A DNA stretch of 64,000 bases from Gallionella sp. (GTDB taxonomy: Bacteria > Pseudomonadota > Gammaproteobacteria > Burkholderiales > Gallionellaceae), in NCBI GenBank assembly GCA_028714075.1, contig JAQTMZ010000002.1, forward strand, positions 248,001-312,000, given 5' to 3'. The position numbers and the translations under genes were made by a program. Below, in pieces: positions 15,549-24,974 of this stretch; position 1 is the stretch's first letter, and each line of letters opens with the position of its first letter. The notes beneath the pieces are model-generated. The model saw only the letters and a program-made list of their open reading frames with translations, was not told where the DNA came from and made no database searches.

Positions 15549-16931
15549 ATGAAGAAATTATTCGCACTCTTTGCACTGGCGGTGCTGTGCGGCTTGTCCG
15601 CAACGGTCTTTGCCGAACAGGCCGCCAGTGCGGCAGCGCCTGTGCCCAACAAGGGCGACACCGCATGGATGCTGGTCGCAACCATTCTCGTCATCCTGAT
15701 GTCGTTGCCCGGTCTGGCGTTGTTCTACGGTGGCTTGGTACGCGTAAAAAACATGCTATCGGTGCTGGCACAAGTGTTCGCGATCTTCTGCCTGATCTCC
15801 ATCTTGTGGGTGGCGTATGGCTACAGCCTGGCGTTCACGGCAGGCGGCGGCATGAATGACGTCATCGGCGGATTCTCCAAGGCGTTTCTCGCCGGGGTGA
15901 GTGCAGATGCGATGGTGGAAACCTTCAGCAAAGGAGTGGTGATTCCCGAGATGCTGTTCATGGTGTTCCAGCTCACTTTCGCGGCGATCACCGTGGCGCT
16001 GACCGTGGGAGGTTTTGCCGAGCGCATCAAGTTTTCCGCGCTATTGGTGTTCGCCGCGCTGTGGTTCACTTTGTCCTACCTGCCGATGGCGCATATGGTG
16101 TGGTTCTGGGGCGGCCCTTCGGCCTACGCCGACCCGGCCGGTTTCATCTTCGGCAAGGGTGCGCTGGACTTCGCGGGCGGCACGGTGGTGCATATCAACG
16201 CGGCGATGGGCGCGCTGATGGGCGCCATCGTGCTGGGCAAACGCATCGGCTACGGCAAGGAAGCGATGGCGCCGCACAGCCTGACCATGACGATGATCGG
16301 CGCATCGCTGCTGTGGGTGGGCTGGTTCGGCTTCAACGCCGGTTCCAACCTCGAAGCGAACGGCACGGCGGTGCTGGCGATGGTGAATACCGTAGTCGCG
16401 ACGGCGGCAGCCGCGTTCTCGTGGATGCTCGCGGAATGGCTGCTGAAGGGCAAGCCGAGCATGCTGGGTCTGGCTTCCGGCGCGGTTGCAGGTCTGGTTG
16501 CGGTCACACCGGCATGCGGCTTCATCGGCCCGATGGGCGCGATTGTGCTGGGCCTGTTGGCTGGTGTGGTGTGCTTCTGGGGCGTCACCGGCCTGAAGAA
16601 ACTGCTCGGCATCGACGACTCGCTGGACGTGTTCGGCATCCACGGCGTGGGCGGCATTCTGGGCGCATTGGGCACCGGCATATTGGCATCACCAAGCCTC
16701 GGCGGTACCGGCGTGTATGACTACGCCGCCGGCAAAGTGGCGGAGTATTCCATCATCGGTCAGGTTACCAGCCAAGCTTGGGGTGTGGGCGTGACGATCC
16801 TGTGGTCGGGCGTGGTCAGTTTTGTATTGTTCAAGCTGATCGACAGGGTGATGGGGTTGCGTGTGACGGAAGAAGCGGAGCGCGAAGGGATGGATACCAC
16901 GACGCATGGCGAACGCGCTTACAGCCTGTAG
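15549..16931 (+). CDS. amtB: Ammonium transporter AmtB
   Basis: A 460-residue protein starting at the ATG at 15549 behind AAGGAG. It has a cleavable signal peptide (ending VFA-EQ) and eleven transmembrane helices. Amt family hallmarks are present: DTAWMLVATILVILMSLPG at the start, the twin-His positions in INAAMGAL and GIHGVGGILGALGTG, and WFGFNAGS. Inner membrane ammonia conduction, gated by GlnK. Only 31 bp separate it from nirB. Confidence 0.95.
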   Translation: MKKLFALFALAVLCGLSATVFAEQAASAAAPVPNKGDTAWMLVATILVILMSLPGLALFYGGLVRVKNMLSVLAQVFAIFCLISILWVAYGYSLAFTAGGGMNDVIGGFSKAFLAGVSADAMVETFSKGVVIPEMLFMVFQLTFAAITVALTVGGFAERIKFSALLVFAALWFTLSYLPMAHMVWFWGGPSAYADPAGFIFGKGALDFAGGTVVHINAAMGALMGAIVLGKRIGYGKEAMAPHSLTMTMIGASLLWVGWFGFNAGSNLEANGTAVLAMVNTVVATAAAAFSWMLAEWLLKGKPSMLGLASGAVAGLVAVTPACGFIGPMGAIVLGLLAGVVCFWGVTGLKKLLGIDDSLDVFGIHGVGGILGALGTGILASPSLGGTGVYDYAAGKVAEYSIIGQVTSQAWGVGVTILWSGVVSFVLFKLIDRVMGLRVTEEAEREGMDTTTHGERAYSL

Positions 16932-16962
16932 CTAGATGGGGCTTTTTAACTTTAAGGATGGT

Positions 16963-19437
16963 ATGACAACCACGAAAAAAACAAGGCTGGTGGTGATCGG
17001 CAACGGCATGGCCGGGATACGCACGCTGGAAGAATTGCTCAAGCTCGCCCCGGACATGTATGACATCACCGTGTTCGGCGCCGAACCGCATGGCAATTAC
17101 AACCGCATCCTGCTGTCGCCGGTGCTCGCCGGAGAAATGACGATCAAGGACATCATGCTGAACGATGTCGATTGGTACGCGCAAAACGGCATCACCCTGC
17201 ACCTTAACAAGACGGTGACGCAGATCGACCGCGTGCGGCGCAAAGTGATCGCCGCCGACGGCACCGAAGCCGATTATGACCGCCTGCTGCTGTCTACCGG
17301 TTCCAATCCGTTTATGCTGCCGGTGCCGGGCAAGGATTTGCCAGGCGTGATTTCTTACCGCGACATCAAGGACACCGACGAGATGATAGAGGCCGCATCG
17401 CGTTATCGCCACGCGGTGGTGATAGGCGGCGGGCTGCTCGGGCTGGAAGCGGCCAATGGCCTCAAGCTGCGCGGCATGGATGTGACCGTGGTGCACCTGA
17501 TGCCCTGGCTGATGGAGCGCCAGCTCGATCGCACCGCCGCCGGTTTGTTGCAGAAATCGCTGGAAGCCAAGGGGCTCAAGTTTTTGCTGGAAAAGCAGAC
17601 TGAGGAGTTGGTTAAAGGTGAGTCCGGGCGGATATGTGCGGTCAAATTCAAGGATGGTGAAACGCTGCCCGCCGACTTGGTGGTAATGGCGGTCGGCATC
17701 CGCCCCAACACCGGGCTGGCCGAAACCGCCGGCCTGTATTGCAATCGCGGCGTAGTGGTGAACGACACGATGCAGACTTACGATCCGCGCATCTATGCGG
17801 TGGGCGAATGCGTGTCGCATCGCGGCATTGCCTACGGGCTGGTGGCGCCGCTGTTCGAGCAAGCCAAGGTGTGCGCCAATCATCTGGCGCAGCTCGGCAT
17901 CAGCCGCTATACCGGCTCGGTGACTTCGACCAAGCTCAAAGTCACCGGCATCGATCTGTTTTCTGCGGGCGACTTTATCGGCGGTGAGGGCACGGAGGAA
18001 ATCGTGTTGAGCGATCCGTCCGGCGGCATGTACAAAAAGCTGGTGATCAAGGACGACAAAATTGTCGGCGGCGTGCTGTACGGCGACACCGCAGACGGGT
18101 CATGGTATTTCCAGTTGCTGCGCGACGGCCAGAATATTCGCGAGTTGCGCGGCCGCCTGATGTCGGGCCAAAGCCATCTCGGCAACAGCGGGCATCAAGG
18201 CCAGAACAATGCGGCGTCCATGCCGGACGAAATGGAAGTGTGCGGCTGCAACGGCGTGTGCAAAGGCACCATCGTCAAGGCGATCAAGGAGAAGGGCCTG
18301 TTCACCCTGGAAGAGGTGCGCAAGCACACCAAGGCTTCTTCCTCCTGCGGCTCATGTACCGGGCTGGTGGAGCAGATACTCGCTTCCACCATAGGCGGCG
18401 CCTATCAGCCTGTGGATACCAGCAGAAAACCGCTGTGCGGTTGCACCGACTATACCCACGAAGAGATACGCAAAGCGATTGTTGAGCGCAAGTTGAAATC
18501 TATTCCGGAGGCAATGGGTTTTTTTGAATGGCGCAATGTCAACGGCTGCGCTTCCTGCCGCCCGGCGCTCAATTACTATTTGTTGTGCGCCTGGCCGTAT
18601 GACTACCGGGATGACCCGCAGTCGCGCTTCATCAACGAGCGCGCCCACGCCAATATCCAGAAAGACGGCAGTTATTCGGTCGTGCCGCGCATCTACGGCG
18701 GGGTGACCACGCCCGCGCAACTAAAGCGCATTGCCGAAGTGGCGGAGAAATATGCCGTGCCGACGCTGAAGATCACCGGCGGTCAGCGCATCGATTTGTT
18801 GGGCGTGAAGAAGGAAGACTTGCCGAAAGTCTGGGCCGATCTCGACATGCCTTCCGGCTTCGCTTATGGCAAGTCGATTCGTACAGTTAAAACCTGTGTC
18901 GGTTCGGAGTGGTGCCGTTTTGGCGTGCAGGATTCGACCAGCTTGGGCATCGCGCTGGAGAAGGCGCTCGACCGCATGTGGGCGCCGCACAAGGTGAAGC
19001 TCGCCGTCTCCGGTTGTCCGCGCAACTGCGCCGAGGCCACCATCAAGGATGTCGGTATTGTCGGCGTTGATTCGGGCTGGGAAATCTATGTCGCCGGCAA
19101 TGGCGGCATCAAGGCGGAAGTGTCACTGTTTCTTGTCAAGGTGAAGAGCGCGGAGGAGGTGATGGAATATGCCAGCGCCTTTATCCAGCTCTACCGCGAG
19201 GAGGCGCGCTACCTCGACCGCACCGTGCACTGGGTGCAGCGCGTCGGCATGGACTATGTGAAGAAACGCATCGTGGCAGATGCCACGGGGCGCAAGGCTC
19301 TCCATGAACGGCTCAAGGATGCGCTATGCGACGAGAAGGATCCATGGCAGGAGCGCGTGCGCGGCGCGGAAGCGCAGGAGTTCATGCCGATCAGGTTTCA
19401 ATCGAAAAATCACGTTTCAGGGGATACCCATGAGTGA
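16963..19437 (+). CDS. nirB: NADH-dependent nitrite reductase large subunit NirB
   Basis: An 824-residue protein. The ATG at 16963 has AAGGAT before it, so I prefer it to 16936. In order it has an FAD/NAD pyridine-nucleotide oxidoreductase domain (VVIGNGMAG at about 11-19, VIGGGLLGLEA), a BFD-like [2Fe-2S] domain (CGCNGVCKG at about 427, CGSCTG at about 463) with a second Cys cluster (CGCTDY), then the ferredoxin-fold and sirohaem/[4Fe-4S] domain with the four Cys in GSEWCRFG (about 645) and SGCPRNCAEA (about 683). It reduces nitrite to ammonium in the cytoplasm. It overlaps nirD by 8 bp. Confidence 0.95.
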   Translation: MTTTKKTRLVVIGNGMAGIRTLEELLKLAPDMYDITVFGAEPHGNYNRILLSPVLAGEMTIKDIMLNDVDWYAQNGITLHLNKTVTQIDRVRRKVIAADGTEADYDRLLLSTGSNPFMLPVPGKDLPGVISYRDIKDTDEMIEAASRYRHAVVIGGGLLGLEAANGLKLRGMDVTVVHLMPWLMERQLDRTAAGLLQKSLEAKGLKFLLEKQTEELVKGESGRICAVKFKDGETLPADLVVMAVGIRPNTGLAETAGLYCNRGVVVNDTMQTYDPRIYAVGECVSHRGIAYGLVAPLFEQAKVCANHLAQLGISRYTGSVTSTKLKVTGIDLFSAGDFIGGEGTEEIVLSDPSGGMYKKLVIKDDKIVGGVLYGDTADGSWYFQLLRDGQNIRELRGRLMSGQSHLGNSGHQGQNNAASMPDEMEVCGCNGVCKGTIVKAIKEKGLFTLEEVRKHTKASSSCGSCTGLVEQILASTIGGAYQPVDTSRKPLCGCTDYTHEEIRKAIVERKLKSIPEAMGFFEWRNVNGCASCRPALNYYLLCAWPYDYRDDPQSRFINERAHANIQKDGSYSVVPRIYGGVTTPAQLKRIAEVAEKYAVPTLKITGGQRIDLLGVKKEDLPKVWADLDMPSGFAYGKSIRTVKTCVGSEWCRFGVQDSTSLGIALEKALDRMWAPHKVKLAVSGCPRNCAEATIKDVGIVGVDSGWEIYVAGNGGIKAEVSLFLVKVKSAEEVMEYASAFIQLYREEARYLDRTVHWVQRVGMDYVKKRIVADATGRKALHERLKDALCDEKDPWQERVRGAEAQEFMPIRFQSKNHVSGDTHE

Positions 19438-19741
19438 ATGGATAAGGATATGCCCGCTTGAAGAAATCCCACGACTGGGTTCGCGGGTAGTGCAAACCGT
19501 GAAGGGTGATGTCGCGGTATTTCGCAACGGCTCGGACGAGGTTTTCGCGCTGAGAGACCAATGCCCGCACAAGGGCGGGCCGCTATCGCAGGGCATCGTG
19601 TTTGACCGCAAGGTGACCTGCCCGCTGCACGGATGGACGGTGCAACTCGACAGCGGTGAGGCTGTCGCGCCCGACTGCGGCTGCACGCACCGTTATAGGG
19701 CGCGCGTGGACAAGGGCGAGGTGTATCTCAATCTTTCCTGA
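19430..19741 (+). CDS. nirD: Nitrite reductase small subunit NirD
   Basis: A 103-residue Rieske-fold protein. The ATG at 19430 overlaps the nirB stop, which implies translational coupling. The Rieske ligands are all present as CPHKGG (C45, H47) and CPLHGW (C64, H67), so it should bind a [2Fe-2S] cluster, unlike some NirD proteins that have lost the ligands. Partner of NirB in cytoplasmic nitrite reduction. Confidence 0.92.
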   Translation: MSEWIRICPLEEIPRLGSRVVQTVKGDVAVFRNGSDEVFALRDQCPHKGGPLSQGIVFDRKVTCPLHGWTVQLDSGEAVAPDCGCTHRYRARVDKGEVYLNLS

Positions 19742-19796
19742 TGTTTGAGACCGCAAAGGGCTGTGTAAAACAAATTGCTTGCAAAGGAAAGTAACC

Positions 19797-20618
19797 ATGT
19801 ACCTTGATACGATCCAGAAATTCGCGTCAGCAGCGGAACATAAAGCCGCTGCCGTGCGTGCTTCCATGCCAGCATTTTTCGTTGCCGCCATGATGGCGGG
19901 TGCCTATGTTGGCTTGGGCATCATCCTTATTTTCAGTGTCGGCGCCACAGTCGATCCGGCCTATCAGAAACTCATCATGGGCGCATCTTTCGGCATCGCG
20001 CTCACGCTGGTGGTCTTCGCCGGCTCGGAGCTCTACACGGGGCATACCATGATTATGCCGATCGGCTGGTTGTGCCGCAAAATTGGGCTTGCGGACATCG
20101 GCAGGGTCTGGACGATAGGCTGGATCGGCAACCTGGCTGGGGCAGTCTCGCTGGCGCTAATTTTCGTTGCGGGGGGCGGCGGCGTATTGCTTGCAGATGG
20201 TGCTCCGCTGTTGTTCAAGGTAGCCAGTGCCAAGATGAACGCGCCTGCCGTTGAACTGGTTGCGCGCGGGATATTGTGTAACTGGCTGGTGTGTTTGGCC
20301 ATCTGGATGGCAAACCGCACAACCAGCGACGCAGCAAAACTGGGCATGATTTTCTGGTGTCTGTTCGCGTTCATTGCCAGTGGCTATGAGCACTCTGTTG
20401 CCAACATGACAATTTTCAGCATTGCCCTGCTGGGTGAACATCCCGATACCGTCAGTCTGGTGGGCATGTGGCACAACCTGTTGTGGGTGACATTAGGCAA
20501 CACGATCAGCGGTACCCTCTTTATGGCCGGCGCCTACTGGTTTGTCTCGGGTTCGTCCACAGCAATCAGAGCTGATGGTGTAAGTGGTGAAGTGTTGCTG
20601 GTTGAAGCAGAAAATTGA
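19797..20618 (+). CDS. nirC: Formate/nitrite (FNT) family transporter, NirC-like
   Basis: A 273-residue membrane protein starting at ATG 19797 behind AAAGGAAAG. It has six transmembrane helices with FNT signatures FAGSELYTGHTMI and NWLVCLAIWMA, and the central-pore His lies in the SGYEHSVANMT segment. Its position after nirBD points to nitrite import rather than formate. The 55-bp gap after nirD has no terminator. Confidence 0.88.
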   Translation: MYLDTIQKFASAAEHKAAAVRASMPAFFVAAMMAGAYVGLGIILIFSVGATVDPAYQKLIMGASFGIALTLVVFAGSELYTGHTMIMPIGWLCRKIGLADIGRVWTIGWIGNLAGAVSLALIFVAGGGGVLLADGAPLLFKVASAKMNAPAVELVARGILCNWLVCLAIWMANRTTSDAAKLGMIFWCLFAFIASGYEHSVANMTIFSIALLGEHPDTVSLVGMWHNLLWVTLGNTISGTLFMAGAYWFVSGSSTAIRADGVSGEVLLVEAEN

Positions 20619-20624
20619 GCGTCG

Positions 20625-21092
20625 ATGGAAATTGAAATTTTGCCAGCGGAGTATAGCGACCTCGATCAATTGGCCGACCTGCTCGCCGAACTGTTCACAC
20701 TGGAAAGTGATTTCCGCCCGGATCGCGAAAAACAGTTGCGCGGCTTACGCCTGATTCTGGATAACCCGGCGCTGGGCAGGCTCTTCGTGTTGCGTGATCA
20801 GGGCTGGGTGGCGGGCATGGCGAACGCGCTGATCACCGTCAGCACGTCGGAAGGTTGCCGGGCGGTGGTGCTGGAAGACGTGATAGTCCGTAACGAATAC
20901 CGGGGTAAGGGGCTGGGGAGGCAGCTGGTCGAGCATGTTCTCGCTTGGGCAAAGACAGGAGGGATGACGCGCGTTACCTTGCTGGCAGACCGGGATAACA
21001 AAGTCGCATTGGACTTTTACCGGAAGCTGGGCTTTGACCGTTCGCATATGGTGGTGCTGCGCAGGCGGCTCATTTCTCCCTCAAGTTTGTAG
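20625..21092 (+). CDS. GNAT family N-acetyltransferase
   Basis: A 155-residue protein with the GNAT acetyl-CoA-binding motif A (VLEDVIVRNEYRGKGLGRQLVEH, core RGKGLG) and motif B (ALDFYRKLGF). It starts 6 bp after the FNT transporter stop, so it is the last gene of the nitrogen operon and probably translationally coupled. Its acceptor substrate is unknown. It converges with purU, 15 bp apart. Confidence 0.85.
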   Translation: MEIEILPAEYSDLDQLADLLAELFTLESDFRPDREKQLRGLRLILDNPALGRLFVLRDQGWVAGMANALITVSTSEGCRAVVLEDVIVRNEYRGKGLGRQLVEHVLAWAKTGGMTRVTLLADRDNKVALDFYRKLGFDRSHMVVLRRRLISPSSL

Positions 21093-21107
21093 AGTGCAGC
21101 GTGACAC

Positions 21108-21977
21108 CTAGCGGAACACGATCGTCTTGTTGCCGCACACCAGCACGCGGTCTTCCACGTGATAGCGCAGGCCGCGCGCCAGCACGTTTTTTTCGATGTC
21201 CTTGCCGTAGCGCACCATGTCTTCCACGGTGTCGCCGTGATCGATGCGCGTGGTGTCCTGCTCGATGATCGGGCCGGCATCCAGTTCGTCGGAAACATAA
21301 TGACAGGTCGCGCCGATCAGCTTCACGCCGCGATGATAGGCCTGATGATAGGGTTTGGCCCCGGCGAAGGACGGCAGGAAGCTGTGGTGGATGTTGATGA
21401 TGCGCCCGGCATAGCAGGTGCATAAATCCGGCGGCACAATCTGCATGAAGCGCGCCAGCACCATGACATCGCCGCGATGCTGCTCGAACAGCATCGCGAT
21501 CTGGTCGAATGCGGCGGCCTTGGCCGGCTCGTCATTGTTCGGCATATCGACATAAATAAACGGGATGCCGTGCCATTCGACGAAGCCGCGCAGGTCTTCG
21601 TGGTTGGAGATCACGCACGGGACATCGATCTCGAGTTCGCCGCTGCGCCAGCGATGCAGCAGGTCGTTGAGGCAGTGATCCTGTTTGCTGACCAGCAGCA
21701 CCGCGCGCTTCCGCACGGCGGAATCGCTGACCCGCCAGTTCATGCGGAATTTCTCCGCCAGCGGCGCAAAGTGACTGCGCAGCTCCGCCGCATCGAACGG
21801 CAGCGAGTCGGCGCGGATTTCCTGGCGCATGAAAAAACGTTGCGTTTCCAGATCGGTATGGTAGCTGGCCTCGACGATAAAGCCGCCATGCTGCGCGACA
21901 AAGCCGCTCACCGCCGCGACGATGCCGACCCGGTCCGGGCAGGAGATGGTCAGCGTGTAGCGGTGCGTGGTGGTCAT
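21108..21977 (-). CDS. purU: Formyltetrahydrofolate deformylase PurU
   Basis: A 289-residue protein. The ATG at 21977 is chosen because the family starts MTTTHRYTLTISCPDRVGIV. An N-terminal ACT domain (residues 1-85) is followed by a formyltransferase-fold hydrolase domain with NIHHSFLPSF (catalytic Asn-x-His) and the C-terminal Asp in IEQDTTRIDHGDT. It releases formate from 10-formyl-THF, supplying formate to PurT or balancing one-carbon pools. Confidence 0.93.
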   Translation of the reverse strand: MTTTHRYTLTISCPDRVGIVAAVSGFVAQHGGFIVEASYHTDLETQRFFMRQEIRADSLPFDAAELRSHFAPLAEKFRMNWRVSDSAVRKRAVLLVSKQDHCLNDLLHRWRSGELEIDVPCVISNHEDLRGFVEWHGIPFIYVDMPNNDEPAKAAAFDQIAMLFEQHRGDVMVLARFMQIVPPDLCTCYAGRIINIHHSFLPSFAGAKPYHQAYHRGVKLIGATCHYVSDELDAGPIIEQDTTRIDHGDTVEDMVRYGKDIEKNVLARGLRYHVEDRVLVCGNKTIVFR

Positions 21978-22509
21978 GTCGTTATTCCGCGAATAGGGTA
22001 AGGAGATTTTAACGGATAACGTTGGCTTGCTTGTAAAAATTGGAAGTTGGGGCAAACTTGGCAGGAACGTACAACGGCTCCGGGGTGCCCAACGCAGATA
22101 TTGGTGGAAGGCAGAAGTGTGCCACGACCAGAACTTCGCGTAATGCCATTGCTTGTTTACCGAGTGCCCGATCAAAACTCGTTATATAAAACAGATAGAT
22201 GTGGCAGGCTATTTAGTCTTTATTGTTCAATAAGTTACGTAGCTGATTGTATTGTATAACCAGTTGAATGGACGGCTTTAAAGGTCTGCTGAAAATCTGT
22301 TTTGCCTGCAATTAACGCTGATTCACCAATTTGGAATTAAGTGTTGGTTGATGGTGGGAATGACGAGCAAATTTAAGCGGCCCAATTATTCTCGTTTACA
22401 GCTCCTGAAAATGGATATATGTCGTTATATCTATATATTTCAGCCTATATCTATTTTGAAAATAAGAGTGCATACTGAAAAATGAACTCTGTATGCGGCC
22501 CGCTCAAAG
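21978..22509. other. Gene-free stretch
   Basis: AT-rich intergenic DNA upstream of purU. No open frame here has a credible ribosome-binding site or recognisable product; the last part runs into the IS3 remnant. Confidence 0.5.
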
Positions 22510-22629
22510 CGGGGCTTGAAAAAATACTTCAGGCGCCACAACCAGAACAGACCGCATTCTTCGCTTGTCGACAAGACACCGAATGAGTTCTACTACGACA
22601 ATCTGCCAGCACTACCAGAAGCAGCGTAG
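22510..22629 (+). pseudogene. IS3-family transposase (OrfB), C-terminal remnant
   Basis: The frame reads KKYFRRHNQNRPHSSLVDKTP and then NEFYYDNLPALPEAA before a TAG. The N-R-P-H-S-S-L and T-P-E-F blocks are the characteristic end of IS3-family integrase-domain transposases. Nothing upstream in frame belongs to the catalytic core, so only about 40 codons survive. Confidence 0.6.
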
Positions 22630-22759
22630 GCATTAACCGCAGGGCTTCCACTTAATAAATGAGAAGAGCTGTCCAACCAAGAGTAGCCGCTTTTATCGTC
22701 ACCAGTTTATACGGCATTTTGCCATAGTAATGTAGGTTAGAAATTAAGGAGGAATCACC

Positions 22760-22843
22760 ATGGATAACATGATTTTGATGGCAGTCATCTTAGCACCGGT
22801 GGCAATTTTTACAGTCTACTTTATTTTTTATAAACAAAGCTGA
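22760..22843 (+). CDS. Small single-pass membrane protein (27 aa)
   Basis: An ATG follows a near-perfect ribosome-binding site (TTAAGGAGG, 6 bases before the start). It encodes MDNMILMAVILAPVAIF plus ten more residues ending YFIFYKQS and a TGA. Residues 4-23 form one hydrophobic helix with a short basic tail, the look of small accessory subunits of membrane complexes. A 10-bp hairpin follows 10 bp after the stop. No family recognised. Confidence 0.5.
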   Translation: MDNMILMAVILAPVAIFTVYFIFYKQS

Positions 22844-22853
22844 ATAGCTTGCT

Positions 22854-22886
22854 CTATACAACCGCTCGCCAAGGGTGGTTGTATAG
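22854..22886 (+). terminator. 10-bp stem-loop after the small ORF
   Basis: CTATACAACC (22854-22863) and GGTTGTATAG (22877-22886) form a perfect stem with a 13-base loop. There is no T-tract, so it could be a transcript-stabilising or Rho-assisted end. From 22887 to 23157 no gene is evident. Confidence 0.45.
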
Positions 22887-23157
22887 CGCCTATCCATTTC
22901 AAGTGCAATATCAACAACAGTCGGAATGTACTAGAGGGCTTACTTGGCCTGGATTTCCCTAAATGCTCCCACTATCAATATGTCACAGTAACCTCTAATG
23001 GACATTAGACAGAAAATTAAAGGGGTCGTGGTCGAATTAAATTTCCAGCTTTGAAGCAATCCCAGTATTTGCAACGCGTCGAAACCCGCCCTTCATAAAC
23101 ATAAAATTCGTGCCGCGAAGCGGATGATCAAGGTATGAAAACGGGCGCAGACGGCTT

Positions 23158-24756
23158 TTACAGCGCCATCCCCTGATCGCGCAAATACTCTTCATAGTTG
23201 CCGTGGTAGTCAGACACGCCCTTGGCGGTGATTTCGATAATGCGCGTCGCCAGCGACGAAACAAACTCGCGGTCATGGCTGACGAACAGCAGCGTACCTT
23301 TAAATTCCAGCAGCGCGGTGTTGAGCGACTCGATGGATTCCATGTCCATGTGGTTGGTCGGCTCGTCCATCAGCAGCACGTTGTTCTTTTGCAGCATCAG
23401 CTTGCCGAACAGCATGCGCCCCTTCTCGCCGCCGGATAACACTTTCACTTTTTTATGGGCATCGTCGCCGGAGAACAGCAAGCGACCCAGCGTGGCGCGC
23501 ACCGTCTGGTCGTCATCGTTCGGCCCGCGCCAATAAGTCATCCAGTCGGTCATGATTTCGTCTTTGGTAAAATCGGCCGTGTGGTCCTGCGCGTAGTAGC
23601 CGATCTTGGCTTTGTCCGTCCACTTGATGGTGCCGGTGTCGGGTTGCAGATCGCCCGCCAGACAGCGCAGCAGCGTGGTCTTGCCGATACCGTTCGGGCC
23701 GATGATGGCGATTTTTTCGCCTGCGTCGACACGGAAATTCACATTGGAGAACAGCATCCGGTCGAAGCCTTTGGACAGGTGCTCTACTTCCACCGCGGTG
23801 CGATGCAGCTTTTCGCGTTCGTCGTATTCGAAGCGAATGAACGGGTACTGGCGGCTGGACGGTTTGATGTCCTCGATCTTGATCTTATCGATCTGGCGCG
23901 CACGCGAGGTGGCCTGCTTGGCCTTGGAGGCATTCGCCGAGAAGCGCGCCACGAAGGCTTTCAGTTCGGCAACTTTCTCCTTGGCTTTGGTATTGTCCGA
24001 CGATTGCTGCTCGCGCGCCTGCGTGGCGGCCAGCATGTACTCGTCATAAGTGCCGGGGTACACGGTAATCTTGCCGTAGTCCAGGTCGGCCATGTGGGTA
24101 CACACGCTGTTCAGGAAGTGGCGATCATGCGAAATGATCACCATGGTGCAATTGCGCGCGTTGAGAATATCTTCCAGCCAGCGGATGGTGTTGATGTCGA
24201 GGTTGTTGGTCGGCTCGTCGAGCAACAGGATGTCCGGGTTGGAGAACAACGCCTGCGCCAGCAACACGCGCAGCTTGAAGCCGGGCGCGACCGCGCTCAT
24301 CGGCCCGTTATGCAGCTCGATCGGAATGCCCACGCCGAGCAATAATTCTCCGGCGCGCGGTTCGGCGGTGTAGCCGTCGTATTCGGCAAACTCGGCTTCC
24401 AGATTGGCGGCCCGCATGTAGTCTTCCTCGCTGGCATCCGGGTTGGCGTAAATCGCATCGCGTTCAGCCATCGCCGCCCACATCTCGGTATGGCCCATCA
24501 TCACCACGTCCAGCACGCGCATGTCTTCAAAGGCAAACTGATCCTGGCGCAACTTGCCGAGCCGCTCATCCTTGTCCAGCATCACGTTGCCGGAAGTCGG
24601 CTCCAGATCGCCGCCGAGGATCTTCATGAAGGTGGATTTGCCGCACCCGTTCGCTCCGATCAGGCCGTAACGGTTGCCGTCGCCGAATTTTACGGAGACA
24701 TTTTCAAACAGGGGCTTCGCCCCGAATTGCATGGTGATATTGGCGGTGGAAAGCAT
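23158..24756 (-). CDS. ABC-F family ribosome-associated ATPase, YbiT type
   Basis: A 532-residue soluble protein with two ABC domains and no membrane segments. Walker A motifs are GANGCGKST and GPNGIGKTT. The second signature is LSGGEKGR, while the first is the YbiT-type [15 protein letters not shown]. Both domains have Walker B followed by DEPTN. A linker rich in Lys, Arg and Ala (P-site tRNA interaction motif) separates them. ABC-F proteins of this type act on the ribosomal E site to resolve stalled translation. Confidence 0.9.
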   Translation of the reverse strand: MLSTANITMQFGAKPLFENVSVKFGDGNRYGLIGANGCGKSTFMKILGGDLEPTSGNVMLDKDERLGKLRQDQFAFEDMRVLDVVMMGHTEMWAAMAERDAIYANPDASEEDYMRAANLEAEFAEYDGYTAEPRAGELLLGVGIPIELHNGPMSAVAPGFKLRVLLAQALFSNPDILLLDEPTNNLDINTIRWLEDILNARNCTMVIISHDRHFLNSVCTHMADLDYGKITVYPGTYDEYMLAATQAREQQSSDNTKAKEKVAELKAFVARFSANASKAKQATSRARQIDKIKIEDIKPSSRQYPFIRFEYDEREKLHRTAVEVEHLSKGFDRMLFSNVNFRVDAGEKIAIIGPNGIGKTTLLRCLAGDLQPDTGTIKWTDKAKIGYYAQDHTADFTKDEIMTDWMTYWRGPNDDDQTVRATLGRLLFSGDDAHKKVKVLSGGEKGRMLFGKLMLQKNNVLLMDEPTNHMDMESIESLNTALLEFKGTLLFVSHDREFVSSLATRIIEITAKGVSDYHGNYEEYLRDQGMAL

Positions 24757-24868
24757 TAAATCTCAATCGTGGAAAATTTTGGAGCGCGATTTTAACACCG
24801 TGCGGCGTTTATACCTTCGATATGTGATAGCTTCGGGTGCATTTGAAGGTGTTGGTCAAGGTTGCTGT

Positions 24869-24965
24869 GGGAGCACGGGCATCTTGCCCGCATCGTAATC
24901 ATGGCTTCAACATTGCCCAAAACACGATGGATCATGTAAACCTGCGGGCAAGATGCCCGCGCTCC
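24869..24965. repeat. Inverted pair of REP-like elements
   Basis: GGAGCACGGGCATCTTGCCC (from 24869) and its near-reverse complement, starting TGCGGGCAAGATGCCCGCG (24943-24965), flank about 50 bp. Each copy is itself a hairpin (GGGCATCTTGCCC). This is the form of dispersed intergenic palindromic repeats mobilised by REP-associated transposases. It lies between the divergently placed ends of ABC-F and the methyltransferase. Confidence 0.65.
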
Positions 24966-24974
24966 AGAAAACCG

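Noticed and set aside
22047..22259. 70-codon plus-strand open frame after purU
   Set aside because: No ribosome-binding site, no recognisable product and no conservation signal visible.
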